This document shows, piece after piece, positions 15,845-24,920 of a DNA stretch of 39,990 bases; position 1 is the stretch's first letter; the number at the start of each line of letters is the position of its first letter. The translations under genes were made by a program, and so were the position numbers. The notes beneath the pieces are model-generated. The model had not been told where the DNA came from. It did not search any database and was given only the letters and a program-made list of their open reading frames with translations. This stretch comes from Brevibacillus migulae (GTDB lineage Bacteria > Bacillota > Bacilli > Brevibacillales > Brevibacillaceae), in NCBI RefSeq assembly GCF_004521915.1, contig NZ_SDKD01000029.1, positions 1 to 39,990 on the forward strand, given 5' to 3'.

Positions 15845-17818
15845 TTACATCACTCGCTTAAACATTTTCTCCAATTCATAGGAAGTGAAGTGGATGATAA
15901 TCGGTCTGCCATGCGGACATGTAAAGGGACTGGTCGTCTCCCGCAAACGATTAAGCAGACTCTCCATTTCCGCATGGGTCAGGAAACGGTTTGCCTTGAT
16001 CGATGCCTTGCAGGACATCATGATCGCAGCTTTTTCCCGCATTTGCCGGATATCCACCTTGCTCGATTCACCCATTTCCAACACAAATTGGACCAGCTCC
16101 TCGATCACTTCCAGCTCGCTGCCCTCCGGAAACCAATGCGGGTGGGCACGTACAAGAAAAGTGCGGTTGCCAAACCATTCGATCTCCAACCCAAATGATT
16201 GTAACAAATCCAGTCTTTTTTTCAATCGCTCCGCTTCCGCCACCGTGCATTCCATCGTGTGCGGGAAAAGCAGGATTTGACTGGCTATGCCCTCTTCCTT
16301 TAATTTTTCCATGAAATATTCATAGAAAATGCGTTCTTGAGCAGCATGCTGATCAATCAGATACATGCCTGTCTCATTTTGTGCCACAATATAGGTCCCG
16401 TGCACTTGCCCCACCGGATAAAAGAGCGGAACAGCCGAGGCGGATGCGGGTGCCATCGTCTCGCCTTCTGCTGTGGAATGTATCTCCTCGGGCTCAGGAA
16501 GCGGGAACTGTCCTGTGTCATCCCGGACTTCCATCAGAGGCATTTCTTCCGCATAGTACAAGGGTTCTTCCCTCACTGCCGTTTCTTCCTTTTCCGGCAA
16601 TGGCAAAGCACTGTCCACAACGGGGGCCTCCGGAACGGGCAAGGGCATGACCATCGAGCTCGGCTGCGGTGCGAACACAGGTGGCAGCGGTGTCAGCCAC
16701 TCACGGACCCTGGCTCCGGCAGCATTCTCAATACTCGGAGTGCGCAGGCTCAAATCGAGGGAAGTTTGCACGGGCTGAAGTCCGGTGCGGTCCCGAGGGC
16801 GCTCCGCTTGCAGCGGTTTTACAATAGACAGACCTTGACGCAGTGTAGATTGGACCGATTGTTCGACAGCTGCGCAAAGTTCGTCTTCCTTACTGAAACG
16901 CACCTCCAGCTTGGCTGGATGGACATTGACATCGACCAGCACCGGATCCATGTTGATCTGCATCACAACGATCGGGTACCTCCCGCCAGGCAGCAGCGTA
17001 TGATACCCCCGCATGATCGCATTGTTCAAACCATAGTGCCGGATATAGCGTCCGTTGACCAGCGTGGAAAGATACGAACGGTTTGCCCTTGTGACTTCCG
17101 TCTTGGAGATAAATCCATTCCAGGTAAAGTCCAACGTTTCCCCGCTGATCGGCAGCAGTAGTTTCGCAACCTGGACGCCATAAATGGCTGCGATGACATG
17201 CAGCAGCTTTCCATCCCCGGATGTTTGCAGTAAAACTTTTCCATTGTGAGATAGCGTAAATCCGATGTGCGGATAAGTCAAGGCCAGCCGGTTCACATAA
17301 TCGGAAATATGCCCGATCTCCGTGGCGATGGATTTCATGTACTTCAATCGTGCCGGCGTATTGTAAAAGAGATCGCGCACCAAAATTTCCGTGCCTTTCA
17401 CCCGTGCTGCATCCGTGATGCTCTTCACTTGTCCGCCTTCTACTACCAACCGGGTGCCGACCTCGCCGCTGGACTCTGTGCTGAGCAATTCTACCTTGGC
17501 GACGGAGGCGATACTGGGGAGCGCCTCTCCGCGAAACCCTAGCGAGCGAATCGTGAACAAATCCCGAGTCGTCCGAATTTTACTGGTTGCATGACGTTCA
17601 AAGGCGCGGGCGCAATCATCCCGATCCATGCCATCTCCGTCATCTACAATCCGGATCAGCTGCAGTCCGCCTTCCTCGATCTCGATGTCAATGTGTTTCG
17701 CCTGTGCGTCAATCGCATTTTCGACCAATTCCTTGACCACCGATGCCGGCCGCTCCACCACTTCCCCCGCAGCGATCATATTGGTCAACTGCTCGTCCAA
17801 CAGCTGTATTTTCCCCAT
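15845..17818 (-). CDS. mutL: DNA mismatch repair protein MutL with endonuclease motif
   Basis: This 657-residue protein has the N-terminal GHKL ATPase (ELVENAIDA, DDGDGM, GFRGEAL in the first 110 residues), a proline- and glutamate-rich linker around 340-450, and a C-terminal dimerisation/endonuclease domain. The endonuclease metal motif DQHA-X2-E-X4-E is present as DQHAAQERIFYE, with SCKASIKA and CPHGRPI later. This is therefore the nicking MutL typical of bacteria without MutH. ATG at 17818 has GGAGGGGGGAGCAT upstream. It lies 28 bases below mutS and 2 above the methyltransferase gene. Confidence 0.97.
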   Translation of the reverse strand: MGKIQLLDEQLTNMIAAGEVVERPASVVKELVENAIDAQAKHIDIEIEEGGLQLIRIVDDGDGMDRDDCARAFERHATSKIRTTRDLFTIRSLGFRGEALPSIASVAKVELLSTESSGEVGTRLVVEGGQVKSITDAARVKGTEILVRDLFYNTPARLKYMKSIATEIGHISDYVNRLALTYPHIGFTLSHNGKVLLQTSGDGKLLHVIAAIYGVQVAKLLLPISGETLDFTWNGFISKTEVTRANRSYLSTLVNGRYIRHYGLNNAIMRGYHTLLPGGRYPIVVMQINMDPVLVDVNVHPAKLEVRFSKEDELCAAVEQSVQSTLRQGLSIVKPLQAERPRDRTGLQPVQTSLDLSLRTPSIENAAGARVREWLTPLPPVFAPQPSSMVMPLPVPEAPVVDSALPLPEKEETAVREEPLYYAEEMPLMEVRDDTGQFPLPEPEEIHSTAEGETMAPASASAVPLFYPVGQVHGTYIVAQNETGMYLIDQHAAQERIFYEYFMEKLKEEGIASQILLFPHTMECTVAEAERLKKRLDLLQSFGLEIEWFGNRTFLVRAHPHWFPEGSELEVIEELVQFVLEMGESSKVDIRQMREKAAIMMSCKASIKANRFLTHAEMESLLNRLRETTSPFTCPHGRPIIIHFTSYELEKMFKRVM

Positions 17819-17846
17819 ATGCTCCCCCCTCCTGCCGAAGGAGTCT

Positions 17847-20468
17847 CTACACCTTCAGACGTTTTTTCCACTCATTTAGTTTCAGCAATGCATCAAGCGG
17901 TGTCATCTGCAGCAAATCGACATCAGAAAGCTCGCGCAAAACCGCTGCATTCGCTTCGTCCATTTTTGTTTCTGCTTGTACTTGAACGGCAGGCTCAGCT
18001 TGTACTTGTACCGTGGATTCCGCTACCACCGTTTTCACAGGCGGTGCAGATTCCCAGAGCGTTTCCAAGGTCATTTGCTCATTTGTCCTGTGAGCTTGTC
18101 CGGTTTCAAAGCCAGCTAAGATTTCACGCGCCCGCTGAATGACCTGTTCAGGCATTTCCGCCAGCTCAGCGACGTGGATCCCATAGCTTTTATCAGCCCG
18201 TCCGTGTTCAATTTTATGCAAAAAGAGGAGCTTTCCATCTCGCTCTTCGCAACGAGCATGCACATTGCACACACGGGACATCGACTCTTCCAAACTGGTT
18301 AATTCGTGATAGTGCGTGGAAAAGAGCGTCTTTGCCCCGATCTTCTCGTGAATATATTCAATGACGGATTGCGCCAAAGCCATACCGTCATACGTAGAGG
18401 TTCCCCGGCCGATTTCATCGAGCAAAATCAGACTGTTCGCTGTCGCTTTTACCAAAGCATGTCTAGTCTCGAGCATCTCCACCATAAAGGTAGAATGTCC
18501 TCCCGCCAAATCATCTGCTGCCCCGATCCGCGTGAAAATTTGATCCACCAGAGGGAGGCGAGCTTCCACTGCCGGTACAAAACAGCCGATCTGCGCCATG
18601 ATGATGATCAGGGCGACTTGCCGCATGTACGTGCTTTTCCCCGCCATATTCGGCCCGGTAATCAGCAGGATCTGCCTGTCTTGCTCATTCATCTCGACAT
18701 CATTGGCTACATATTTTTCTTTATCCAGCATGGCTTCTACGACAGGATGACGGCCTTCCCTGATCACACAGTCACCCGTAGTGCTGATCTGGGGTCTCGT
18801 GTAGCCACGCTCTTCACTAACCGTGGCAAAGGATTGAAGGGCATCGATTGCCGCTACCCCTTCTGCCAATGCCTGAATGCGCGGAATATGCTTGGCGACC
18901 TCGCTGCGAATCTCTGTGAACAATTGATATTCGAGCTCTACCATTTTCTCTTCCGCTTCGAGTATTAAGGCTTCTTTTTCTTTCAGCTCGGGCGTAATGA
19001 AGCGCTCCGCATTGGCCAACGTCTGTTTGCGCTCGTATCTGCCTTCGGGGATATTCGCCAGATTGCTGCGTGAGACTTCAATATAGTAGCCGAATACCTT
19101 ATTAAAGCCGACCTTCAGCGAACGGATCCCCGTAGTTTCCCGCTCCATCTGCTCCAATTGGGCGATCCAGCTTTTCCCTTCCCGGCTGGCGGTATGCAAT
19201 TTATCCAGATAGGCATCGTAGCCGGTGCGAATGAGTCCCCCTTCTTTGACCGAAAGCGGCGGATCATCCACGATTGCGTTGGCAATGTAGGCGGCGATAT
19301 CTTCACAATCGTCCATTCCTTGCGCGATACGGCTCAATACCTCCGCTTGCGATTGCAATAACAACTGCTTCAGGGCCGGGATGGCTTCCAGCGAATGTCT
19401 CAGCTGCAGCAAATCACGCGCATTGGCGTTGCCATAGGCGATTCTTCCAGCCAAACGCTCCAGGTCGTATACCCGGTCCAGGCACTCACGCAGGTCGGAG
19501 CGCAATAGAAAATCGCCTTTCAGCTGCTCTACGGCATCCAAGCGCTGCTGAATTTCTCCCGCATGCAACAGCGGCCGCTCAATCCACCGGCGCAGCAAGC
19601 GACCGCCCATGGCTGTTTCCGTACGGTCCAAGAGCCAGAGAAGGGATCCTTTTTTTGTTTTATCGCGAATCGTTTCCGTCAGCTCCAGGTTACGGCGGGA
19701 AAAATGATCCATTTGCAGATACTGCTTGGACTCATAACGACGAATAAGACGCAGATGGGCTAGGCTTCGTTTTTGCGTCGTACCCATATAGTAGAGCAGC
19801 GCATTTACAGCCGCTCTCATGGCAGGCTCTAGCTCGACCGCCTGCTGTCCATACTGCTGCTGTGCCGCATCCTCCGCGACTTCCTCGGAACGAAGATGCG
19901 TAAACGGCAGGTCTGTCACATAACGGGAAACAAGACCGCCAAATAGGACCAGCTCCTTCGGCCGGTAATGCAAGGCTTCGTCCAGTGCTGCATTGCCAGA
20001 AGCAACAAAAGAGGTGACATACATTTCACCCGTGCTCATGTCACAGGCAGCCACCCCCTCCTTGCCATCCACTTCAGCGATTGCGACCATATAGTTATTC
20101 TCTTTATCAGACAACCATTTGCCTTCCATCATGGTGCCTGGCGTAATCACCCGGGTCACTTCTCTGCGAACGACCCCTTTTGCCTCTTTGGGATCCTCTA
20201 CTTGTTCACAGATGGCCACTTTATAGCCGCGCTGCAGGAGTTGAGAGATGTATGTATCAGCGGAGTGGTGAGGCACTCCGCACATTGGAATTCTTTCTTC
20301 AGCTCCACCCTCACGACCTGTCAGGGTGATTTCCAATTCTCGCGAAGCCTTGATCGCATCTTCAAAAAACAGTTCGTAAAAGTCACCTAAGCGAAAAAAT
20401 AAGAAAGTATCCGGATAATCACGCTTAATCGCCAGATACTGTTGCATCATCGGGGTATATTGTGCCAT
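17847..20468 (-). CDS. mutS: DNA mismatch repair protein MutS
   Basis: MutS recognises mismatches as a dimer and recruits MutL. The mismatch-contact motif FYE is at 30-32, the P-loop GPNMAGKS at 605-612 and Walker B DEIGRGTSTYDG follows near 685. The C-terminal beta-clamp and tetramer region ends LNEWKKRL. The length of 873 residues is typical. The open frame continues to 20747 but ATG at 20468, with GGGAG 8 bases upstream and the family N-terminus MAQYTPMMQQYL, is clearly the start. A linker near 820 carries two copies of VQVQAE. It is the first gene of the mutS-mutL-methyltransferase-miaA-hfq operon. Confidence 0.98.
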   Translation of the reverse strand: MAQYTPMMQQYLAIKRDYPDTFLFFRLGDFYELFFEDAIKASRELEITLTGREGGAEERIPMCGVPHHSADTYISQLLQRGYKVAICEQVEDPKEAKGVVRREVTRVITPGTMMEGKWLSDKENNYMVAIAEVDGKEGVAACDMSTGEMYVTSFVASGNAALDEALHYRPKELVLFGGLVSRYVTDLPFTHLRSEEVAEDAAQQQYGQQAVELEPAMRAAVNALLYYMGTTQKRSLAHLRLIRRYESKQYLQMDHFSRRNLELTETIRDKTKKGSLLWLLDRTETAMGGRLLRRWIERPLLHAGEIQQRLDAVEQLKGDFLLRSDLRECLDRVYDLERLAGRIAYGNANARDLLQLRHSLEAIPALKQLLLQSQAEVLSRIAQGMDDCEDIAAYIANAIVDDPPLSVKEGGLIRTGYDAYLDKLHTASREGKSWIAQLEQMERETTGIRSLKVGFNKVFGYYIEVSRSNLANIPEGRYERKQTLANAERFITPELKEKEALILEAEEKMVELEYQLFTEIRSEVAKHIPRIQALAEGVAAIDALQSFATVSEERGYTRPQISTTGDCVIREGRHPVVEAMLDKEKYVANDVEMNEQDRQILLITGPNMAGKSTYMRQVALIIIMAQIGCFVPAVEARLPLVDQIFTRIGAADDLAGGHSTFMVEMLETRHALVKATANSLILLDEIGRGTSTYDGMALAQSVIEYIHEKIGAKTLFSTHYHELTSLEESMSRVCNVHARCEERDGKLLFLHKIEHGRADKSYGIHVAELAEMPEQVIQRAREILAGFETGQAHRTNEQMTLETLWESAPPVKTVVAESTVQVQAEPAVQVQAETKMDEANAAVLRELSDVDLLQMTPLDALLKLNEWKKRLKV

Positions 20469-20502
20469 GTTTAACTCTCCCACTTCCAAATCTATCTGTG
20501 CT

Positions 20503-20511
20503 ATTATACCA
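20503..20511 (-). promoter_or_regulatory. Extended -10 promoter upstream of mutS
   Basis: The minus strand reads TGGTATAAT, an extended -10 (TGN-TATAAT), 35 bases from the mutS start. No good -35 is seen at 17 bases, as is common for extended -10 promoters. Confidence 0.6.
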
Positions 20512-20544
20512 TGGTTTCGATCAGAAGTAGAGGACACTCCCCCG

Positions 20545-21825
20545 TTAAGGTGCCAATTTCCAAGCGATCCGCAAATCCTCGTCAGCACGCCATTCCTGGC
20601 CTGATAGCAGCAGTTGGAAAAACGGTTCCAGATCTTGCTGATAGGTCTGATAGATCGGAAGCTTCTTGAGCTCTGACCACATGCGCTGGACGGCGGGCGC
20701 AATCTCTTCTTTATCCCCTTGATAGTAAGCTCTTTGCATCCGCACATCTAACGAAAAATCGTAGCGTAGCGAGCGGTAATGCTCTACGATCACCTTGGCT
20801 AAAGCAAACACGCCTTTGGTAATACGAGGAGAAATGAGCCAGCTCGGCAGCGTACGATACTCGAAGCCGCCATGCGGTTTTTCCCGGAAGTCACCAAAAA
20901 AACCATAGCGCGGCCTTCTCATTCGACATCCTTGGTCCTCGATCAACGCAAGCGGTAGCATGAGATAGGCATCCAGCTTGCGCAGCAAGGAAAAGGTTAG
21001 ACGAACTCCGCTAAAATGGAGATGCCCACCGATCGGATACCCGGCAAAAGGCATTCCTCCAGCTAACCATTGGAGGGAAGAATCGGTGATTTTCTTTTTC
21101 GCCAGTCTCATCGTCTGATAGAGATTGCGAAATAATTCTCCTGGTTCCTCTGCCGGTGTCGGTCGAAGCTCTGCTATTGGGTACTGGGGCACCGATATTT
21201 CCTCCCGGTAGCGTGCCGCATCATACCCTACCATGCCCTTTTTGGTAAGAAAGCGTGAGGCCATGACCATTTTTCCCGCTTGATTGCGCAGGACAAATTC
21301 GGGATCAGCGCCTAGCAGGATCACGGGAGGACTTTCCCGCTCGAGAAGCTCCTGATCAGCAAATTCCTCCATCGCTTCGACTATGAGCCGATTCCTCGGA
21401 ACGACAGGGCTGACGTGCATCACTTTCAACCGTTTTGGCGAGTAAGCTCCAATCGTAACCAACCCGTATTCAAGCCCCAGCGCATAAATGCTCCGTACGG
21501 CCAAATACTTGGCTATCTTAATCTCCTGCTCCGTTTCGTTTCCGGTTAATGCTTCAAATTCCTCTTGCTCGCGTGGAATCAGGTTATCGTGCAGCCATAC
21601 AGGCTCTTGGTCCATTTTTAACATTTGCAGTACCTTGTGTTGAAAAACCAGCAGCATGAATCTTCGTTGTGGAGTGACCTCATCCACATGCTCCATTCGG
21701 CGGACAGGAATCCCATGGAGGCGCAAAAGCATGAGCGCTTTCTCCTGATCAAGGCAAAGCTTCACCTGTTCAGGACGATTTTTCAAGGGTCCCTCCAGTT
21801 GCGCTGAAGCCAGGTAGCCAGCCAT
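20545..21825 (-). CDS. COOH-NH2 amidoligase, phage phiEco32 type-2 family
   Basis: This 426-residue protein has three spaced signatures of glutamine-synthetase-fold amidoligases (PF14395-like): GADPEF at 172-177, AELRP at 218-222 and GGHLHFSG at 266-273. These carry the acidic and His residues that bind the metals and ATP. The N-terminal 160 residues are a separate domain I do not recognise. Such enzymes join a carboxyl to an amine, often on peptides, and their substrates in Firmicutes are unknown. ATG at 21825 follows GGGGGGAAGG; the frame open to 22041 is a shadow over cotE's 3' end. It lies between cotE and mutS, and I infer a role in spore-coat or peptide modification, with low certainty. 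Confidence 0.82.
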   Translation of the reverse strand: MAGYLASAQLEGPLKNRPEQVKLCLDQEKALMLLRLHGIPVRRMEHVDEVTPQRRFMLLVFQHKVLQMLKMDQEPVWLHDNLIPREQEEFEALTGNETEQEIKIAKYLAVRSIYALGLEYGLVTIGAYSPKRLKVMHVSPVVPRNRLIVEAMEEFADQELLERESPPVILLGADPEFVLRNQAGKMVMASRFLTKKGMVGYDAARYREEISVPQYPIAELRPTPAEEPGELFRNLYQTMRLAKKKITDSSLQWLAGGMPFAGYPIGGHLHFSGVRLTFSLLRKLDAYLMLPLALIEDQGCRMRRPRYGFFGDFREKPHGGFEYRTLPSWLISPRITKGVFALAKVIVEHYRSLRYDFSLDVRMQRAYYQGDKEEIAPAVQRMWSELKKLPIYQTYQQDLEPFFQLLLSGQEWRADEDLRIAWKLAP

Positions 21826-21910
21826 CGCCTTCCCCCCTATCCGACGCGTTTGTAACAGCGTATGCGATCGCCCACTTTCGGGTGAAAAGGAACCCGCTTG
21901 TGCGTGTTGC

Positions 21911-21948
21911 AAAAAAAAGAAAAAGAGGAGAACAATCCCCCTCTTTTT
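21911..21948 (-). terminator. Rho-independent terminator of cotE
   Basis: AAAAAGAGG (21940-21948 complement) pairs with CCTCTTTTT, followed on the minus strand by CTTTTTTTT. The stem begins inside the cotE stop codon. Confidence 0.85.
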
Positions 21949-22510
21949 AATCAAGGTCATCGAGCAAACCGGCCGAGTCGAAATCATCGAATTCGTCGCT
22001 GCTGTCTTCGTAATCCTCATCATAATGGTATTCTTTTCCATCGCAATTATCGCAGACGACCACGCAAACCTTTGTTTCCCCTACGATTTCTACGGCGAAC
22101 TCACTCTCTACCTTGAATACAACGAGGCCGTTATCGAGTTCTGCTTTGACGCATTTTGGCTGTTCGACGCAATGGGCTGTAATTTCCAGATCACCACGAA
22201 CGTTGCGATCATAGAATGACAGTGGCACTGTTACACTAAATCGTACTTTCTCCCGCTTTACATCCGTCTGCGAGTTATTGGCATTGGCATATGAGTACCA
22301 CAGGTTGGCATCATACGTACCAGATACTTCAACCGCGTCCCCAACTTTCTCAGCCTGGAATTGTGTATTTATGATCCAGATTCCGAGGATTGTCTGAGGA
22401 GTGTGCTCTGGTGTAATGGTATGTGTGATTTGTGAGAATTTATGTCCTTTGCCACATACAGCTTTCGCGATGAGTTCCCGGCACTGAAGGTCTTTTTCTA
22501 TACCCGACAT
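21947..22510 (-). CDS. cotE: Outer spore coat morphogenetic protein CotE
   Basis: CotE forms a shell around the forespore and directs outer coat assembly in Bacillus (established). This 187-residue protein matches the family: an N-terminal CRELIAKAVCGKGHKFS, the central GTYDANLWYSY and KVRFSVTVPLSFYDR, and a very acidic tail ending SAGLLDDLD. Bacillus CotE has about 181 residues. ATG at 22510 follows GGAGGAGG at 7 bases. A terminator overlaps the stop and a sigma-K-like promoter lies just upstream, so it can be expressed separately from ricA-miaB. Confidence 0.96.
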   Translation of the reverse strand: MSGIEKDLQCRELIAKAVCGKGHKFSQITHTITPEHTPQTILGIWIINTQFQAEKVGDAVEVSGTYDANLWYSYANANNSQTDVKREKVRFSVTVPLSFYDRNVRGDLEITAHCVEQPKCVKAELDNGLVVFKVESEFAVEIVGETKVCVVVCDNCDGKEYHYDEDYEDSSDEFDDFDSAGLLDDLD

Positions 22511-22542
22511 TTCGTTACCTCCTCCATACAACGTTTCAGTAC

Positions 22543-22572
22543 ATTTGTATGCAGGGCATTCGACTAGGGTGC
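22543..22572 (-). promoter_or_regulatory. Candidate mother-cell sigma promoter of cotE
   Basis: On the minus strand GCACC (22572-22568), then 16 bases, then CATACAAAT (22551-22543). The -35 and spacing suit sigma-K, while the -10 CATACAAA is nearer to sigma-E. Bacillus subtilis cotE is read from both types. The -10 match is imperfect. Confidence 0.45.
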
Positions 22573-22644
22573 AAGAAAACCTGTTAACTATCTGGGTGAA
22601 AAAGTCGGGTCAACCGGGAAACACCACGCCCCTACGGACTCTTA

Positions 22645-23088
22645 TTAGATGCCGCAGCAATCATCGTTCGACTTGGCCTTTCCGCCGCCAGTTTCGCCGG
22701 TCAACGGATTTCCGCCTGTATCGAGAATGATTTTTTCCGAAACCGTGTTGGTGATGACATGTGTCACCATTTGCAGCAGATCATTGACATCCACCTGGGA
22801 TTGCTTGAATTCCGCTACGATTGGAATATTGTCAAGCTGGTCTTGAAGCTCATTGAACTCAGCTTCTACTTTTTTCGCCAGCTCCGTATTATTCATGGAT
22901 TCAAACATGACCATTTGTTTTTGCTTTTGCTTCAGTTCGCTGATGAGATCCTGCACTTTATCGTTGTGCTTGATTTGCTGCTCCGCACGTTTGAAGAAAT
23001 CCACTTCTTTTGTTCTGGCGATCATATTCGCCAATTCACGTGCTTTTTCCAAAATATCTTTATCGGTATACTTTACTGTTTCTGCCAT
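22645..23088 (-). CDS. ricA: RicA (YmcA), RicAFT complex component
   Basis: This 147-residue, helix-rich YlbF/YmcA-family protein has the core LEKARELANMIARTKEVDFFKRAE at the start and KQKQKQMVMFES in the middle. In Bacillus, YmcA works with YlbF and YaaT to aid RNase Y mRNA maturation, biofilm formation and sporulation, and the complex carries iron-sulfur clusters. The C-terminal tail is Gly-rich and ends DDCCGI, supplying two cysteines that could be cluster ligands (inference). ATG at 23088 lies 4 bases below the miaB stop with AGGTGTAGGAG upstream, so the genes are coupled. Confidence 0.9.
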   Translation of the reverse strand: MAETVKYTDKDILEKARELANMIARTKEVDFFKRAEQQIKHNDKVQDLISELKQKQKQMVMFESMNNTELAKKVEAEFNELQDQLDNIPIVAEFKQSQVDVNDLLQMVTHVITNTVSEKIILDTGGNPLTGETGGGKAKSNDDCCGI

Positions 23089-23092
23089 TCTC

Positions 23093-24604
23093 CTACACCT
23101 CAACCTTGGATACGATTTCTCCGTGGAGTGTCCACGTTTTTGCATCTGTAATTTTCACATGAACGTAGCTTCCAATCAAGCTTTCATCGCCCACAAAATG
23201 GACGAGCTTGTTTCCGCGCGTACGTCCAGCTAATACCTGATCATTGTTTTTGCTGACGCCGTCAACCAGCACTTCGACCGTCTGCCCTTGCATCGCTAGA
23301 TTTTTCTCCAATCCGGATTTGGCCAACGCTTCATTCAGCCGATAAAGGCGCTGTTTTTTTACTTCTAATGGAATATTATCCTCCATCGCTGCAGCCGGAG
23401 TGCCTTCGCGTGGAGAATAAATGAAGGTATACGCGGAATCGTAGCCCACTTCCTCGACCAAAGACAGCGTATCTTCGAATTGCTCATCTGTCTCACCAGG
23501 GAATCCCACGATGATATCGGTGGTCAACACCACATGCGGGATTGCCGCCTTGATCTTGCGCACCAGCTCCAGATAATGCTCACGGGAGTATTTCCGCGCC
23601 ATTTTTTTCAACACTTCGGTACTTCCTGACTGGACTGGTAGGTGAATATGCTCAACCAAGTTTCCGCCTTTCGCCAACACCTCGATCAGATGGTCATCAA
23701 AATCGCGAGGGTGGCTTGTCGTAAAGCGGATCCGGGGGATATCAATTTTGCGTATCGCATCCAGAAGGTCGCCAAAGCCATATTCCAGATCTTCAAAATC
23801 TTTTCCATACGCGTTGACGTTTTGTCCAAGCAGGGTTACTTCCTTAAATCCTTGGCGGGCCAGCTCACGGACCTCTGCGATCACGTCTTCCGGACGGCGG
23901 CTGCGTTCTTTTCCGCGCGTGTACGGTACAATGCAGTACGTACAGAATTTGTCACAGCCATACATGATGTTCACCCATGCCTTGGTGTTTCCTTCCCGCA
24001 CCTTCGGCATGTTCTCAATGATGTCGCCTTCCTTGGACCATACCTCGACAACCATTTCCTTACTATATAAAGCATCGCGGAGCAATACCGGGAGTCGATG
24101 AATGTTGTGCGTACCAAAAATCAGATCGACATGCTGATAGCTTTTCAACACTTTGTTGACGACACTCTCTTCCTGGGACATGCAGCCACACAGTCCCAAG
24201 ATCAGATTTGGATTGTTGCGCTTCACCCGTTTAAGGTGGCCCAATTCGCCAAACACCTTGTCTTCGGCGTTTTCCCGAATCGCACAGGTATTAAACAGGA
24301 TGACATCCGCGTTTTCCTCGATTTCTGCAGGTGCATACCCCATGCGCTCCAAAATCCCTGCCATCGTTTCGCTGTCGTGCTCATTCATCTGACAGCCATA
24401 GGTCCTGATCGCATACGTCTTGCCTTTTCCGATGCCTTCCATCTCTTCCGGAATGGTAAAATCATAATGAACCTGGACCTCTTCTTTGCCGCGTTTTTTT
24501 GCGTCCTTCAAGCTAGGCGCTTGAAAATACTTGGCAAAATCTTCTGCGGTTTTCGGTGACTTCGCGGATTTTAAGTCCGTTGTCGCCTCTGTTTTTTGTG
24601 TCAT
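23093..24604 (-). CDS. miaB: tRNA-2-methylthio-N6-dimethylallyladenosine synthase MiaB
   Basis: This radical-SAM methylthiotransferase acts on i6A37 of tRNA, the product of MiaA. The 503-residue chain has an N-terminal MTTase domain (RTYGCQMNEHDSE), the radical-SAM cysteine motif YGCDKFCTYC (CxxxCxxC), and a C-terminal TRAM domain with GRTRGNKLVHF. The first 65 residues form an extension found in Bacillales MiaB. ATG at 24604 follows AGAGGTGAT; a longer frame to 24649 has no site. It leads the miaB-ricA pair, with an extended -10 promoter 52 bases upstream. Confidence 0.96.
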   Translation of the reverse strand: MTQKTEATTDLKSAKSPKTAEDFAKYFQAPSLKDAKKRGKEEVQVHYDFTIPEEMEGIGKGKTYAIRTYGCQMNEHDSETMAGILERMGYAPAEIEENADVILFNTCAIRENAEDKVFGELGHLKRVKRNNPNLILGLCGCMSQEESVVNKVLKSYQHVDLIFGTHNIHRLPVLLRDALYSKEMVVEVWSKEGDIIENMPKVREGNTKAWVNIMYGCDKFCTYCIVPYTRGKERSRRPEDVIAEVRELARQGFKEVTLLGQNVNAYGKDFEDLEYGFGDLLDAIRKIDIPRIRFTTSHPRDFDDHLIEVLAKGGNLVEHIHLPVQSGSTEVLKKMARKYSREHYLELVRKIKAAIPHVVLTTDIIVGFPGETDEQFEDTLSLVEEVGYDSAYTFIYSPREGTPAAAMEDNIPLEVKKQRLYRLNEALAKSGLEKNLAMQGQTVEVLVDGVSKNNDQVLAGRTRGNKLVHFVGDESLIGSYVHVKITDAKTWTLHGEIVSKVEV

Positions 24605-24920
24605 TATCCGAATCACCTCTTGAGGATTATTTCCTATAGTAAGAACCAATTAATAATTATAGCACACAAGCTGCTAAACGCCATTGAAGAATAAGGCAAA
24701 ATCTTAGACAAATCCTGTCGTTCCCAGTATAGCACTTGGCAGCCGCTGCCAAACACCATCCCCTTTCCGCCGTTTCCTACTTTTTCTCTACTGTCATCGA
24801 TTGAGGATAAGACCGATGGCCTATTTTTTCATTTGGGCCTGTCCTCTTTGAAACCTTCCATCAATTCCCTCCGTCATACATGCGAGCAAACTTACAAGAA
24901 CAAGAAACAAGGAGGTTCCT
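24605..24920. other. 316-base divergent intergenic region between miaB and the SLH gene
   Basis: No gene is seen on either strand. It holds the miaB promoter on the minus side. On the plus side there is a candidate promoter TAGACA (24705-24710), 17 bases, TATAGC (24728-24733). A possible leader hairpin follows, with GAGGA (24803-24807) against TCCTC (24842-24846) and GGCC (24818-24821) against GGCC (24836-24839). The implied leader of about 180 bases ends in the strong site AAGGAGG. Confidence 0.5.
24656..24664 (-). promoter_or_regulatory. Extended -10 promoter of miaB
   Basis: The minus strand reads TGCTATAAT (24664-24656), matching TGN-TATAAT, and no strong -35 is present. The start site would lie near 24649, about 45 bases before the miaB ATG. 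Confidence 0.6.

Noticed and set aside
16337..17161. A 274-codon plus-strand frame opposite mutL
   Set aside because: It is a shadow of mutL with biased composition and no motif.
17847..20747. A longer MutS with 93 extra N-terminal residues
   Set aside because: The extension shadows the amidoligase gene. MAQYTPMMQQYL at 20468 has a proper ribosome binding site and is the family N-terminus.
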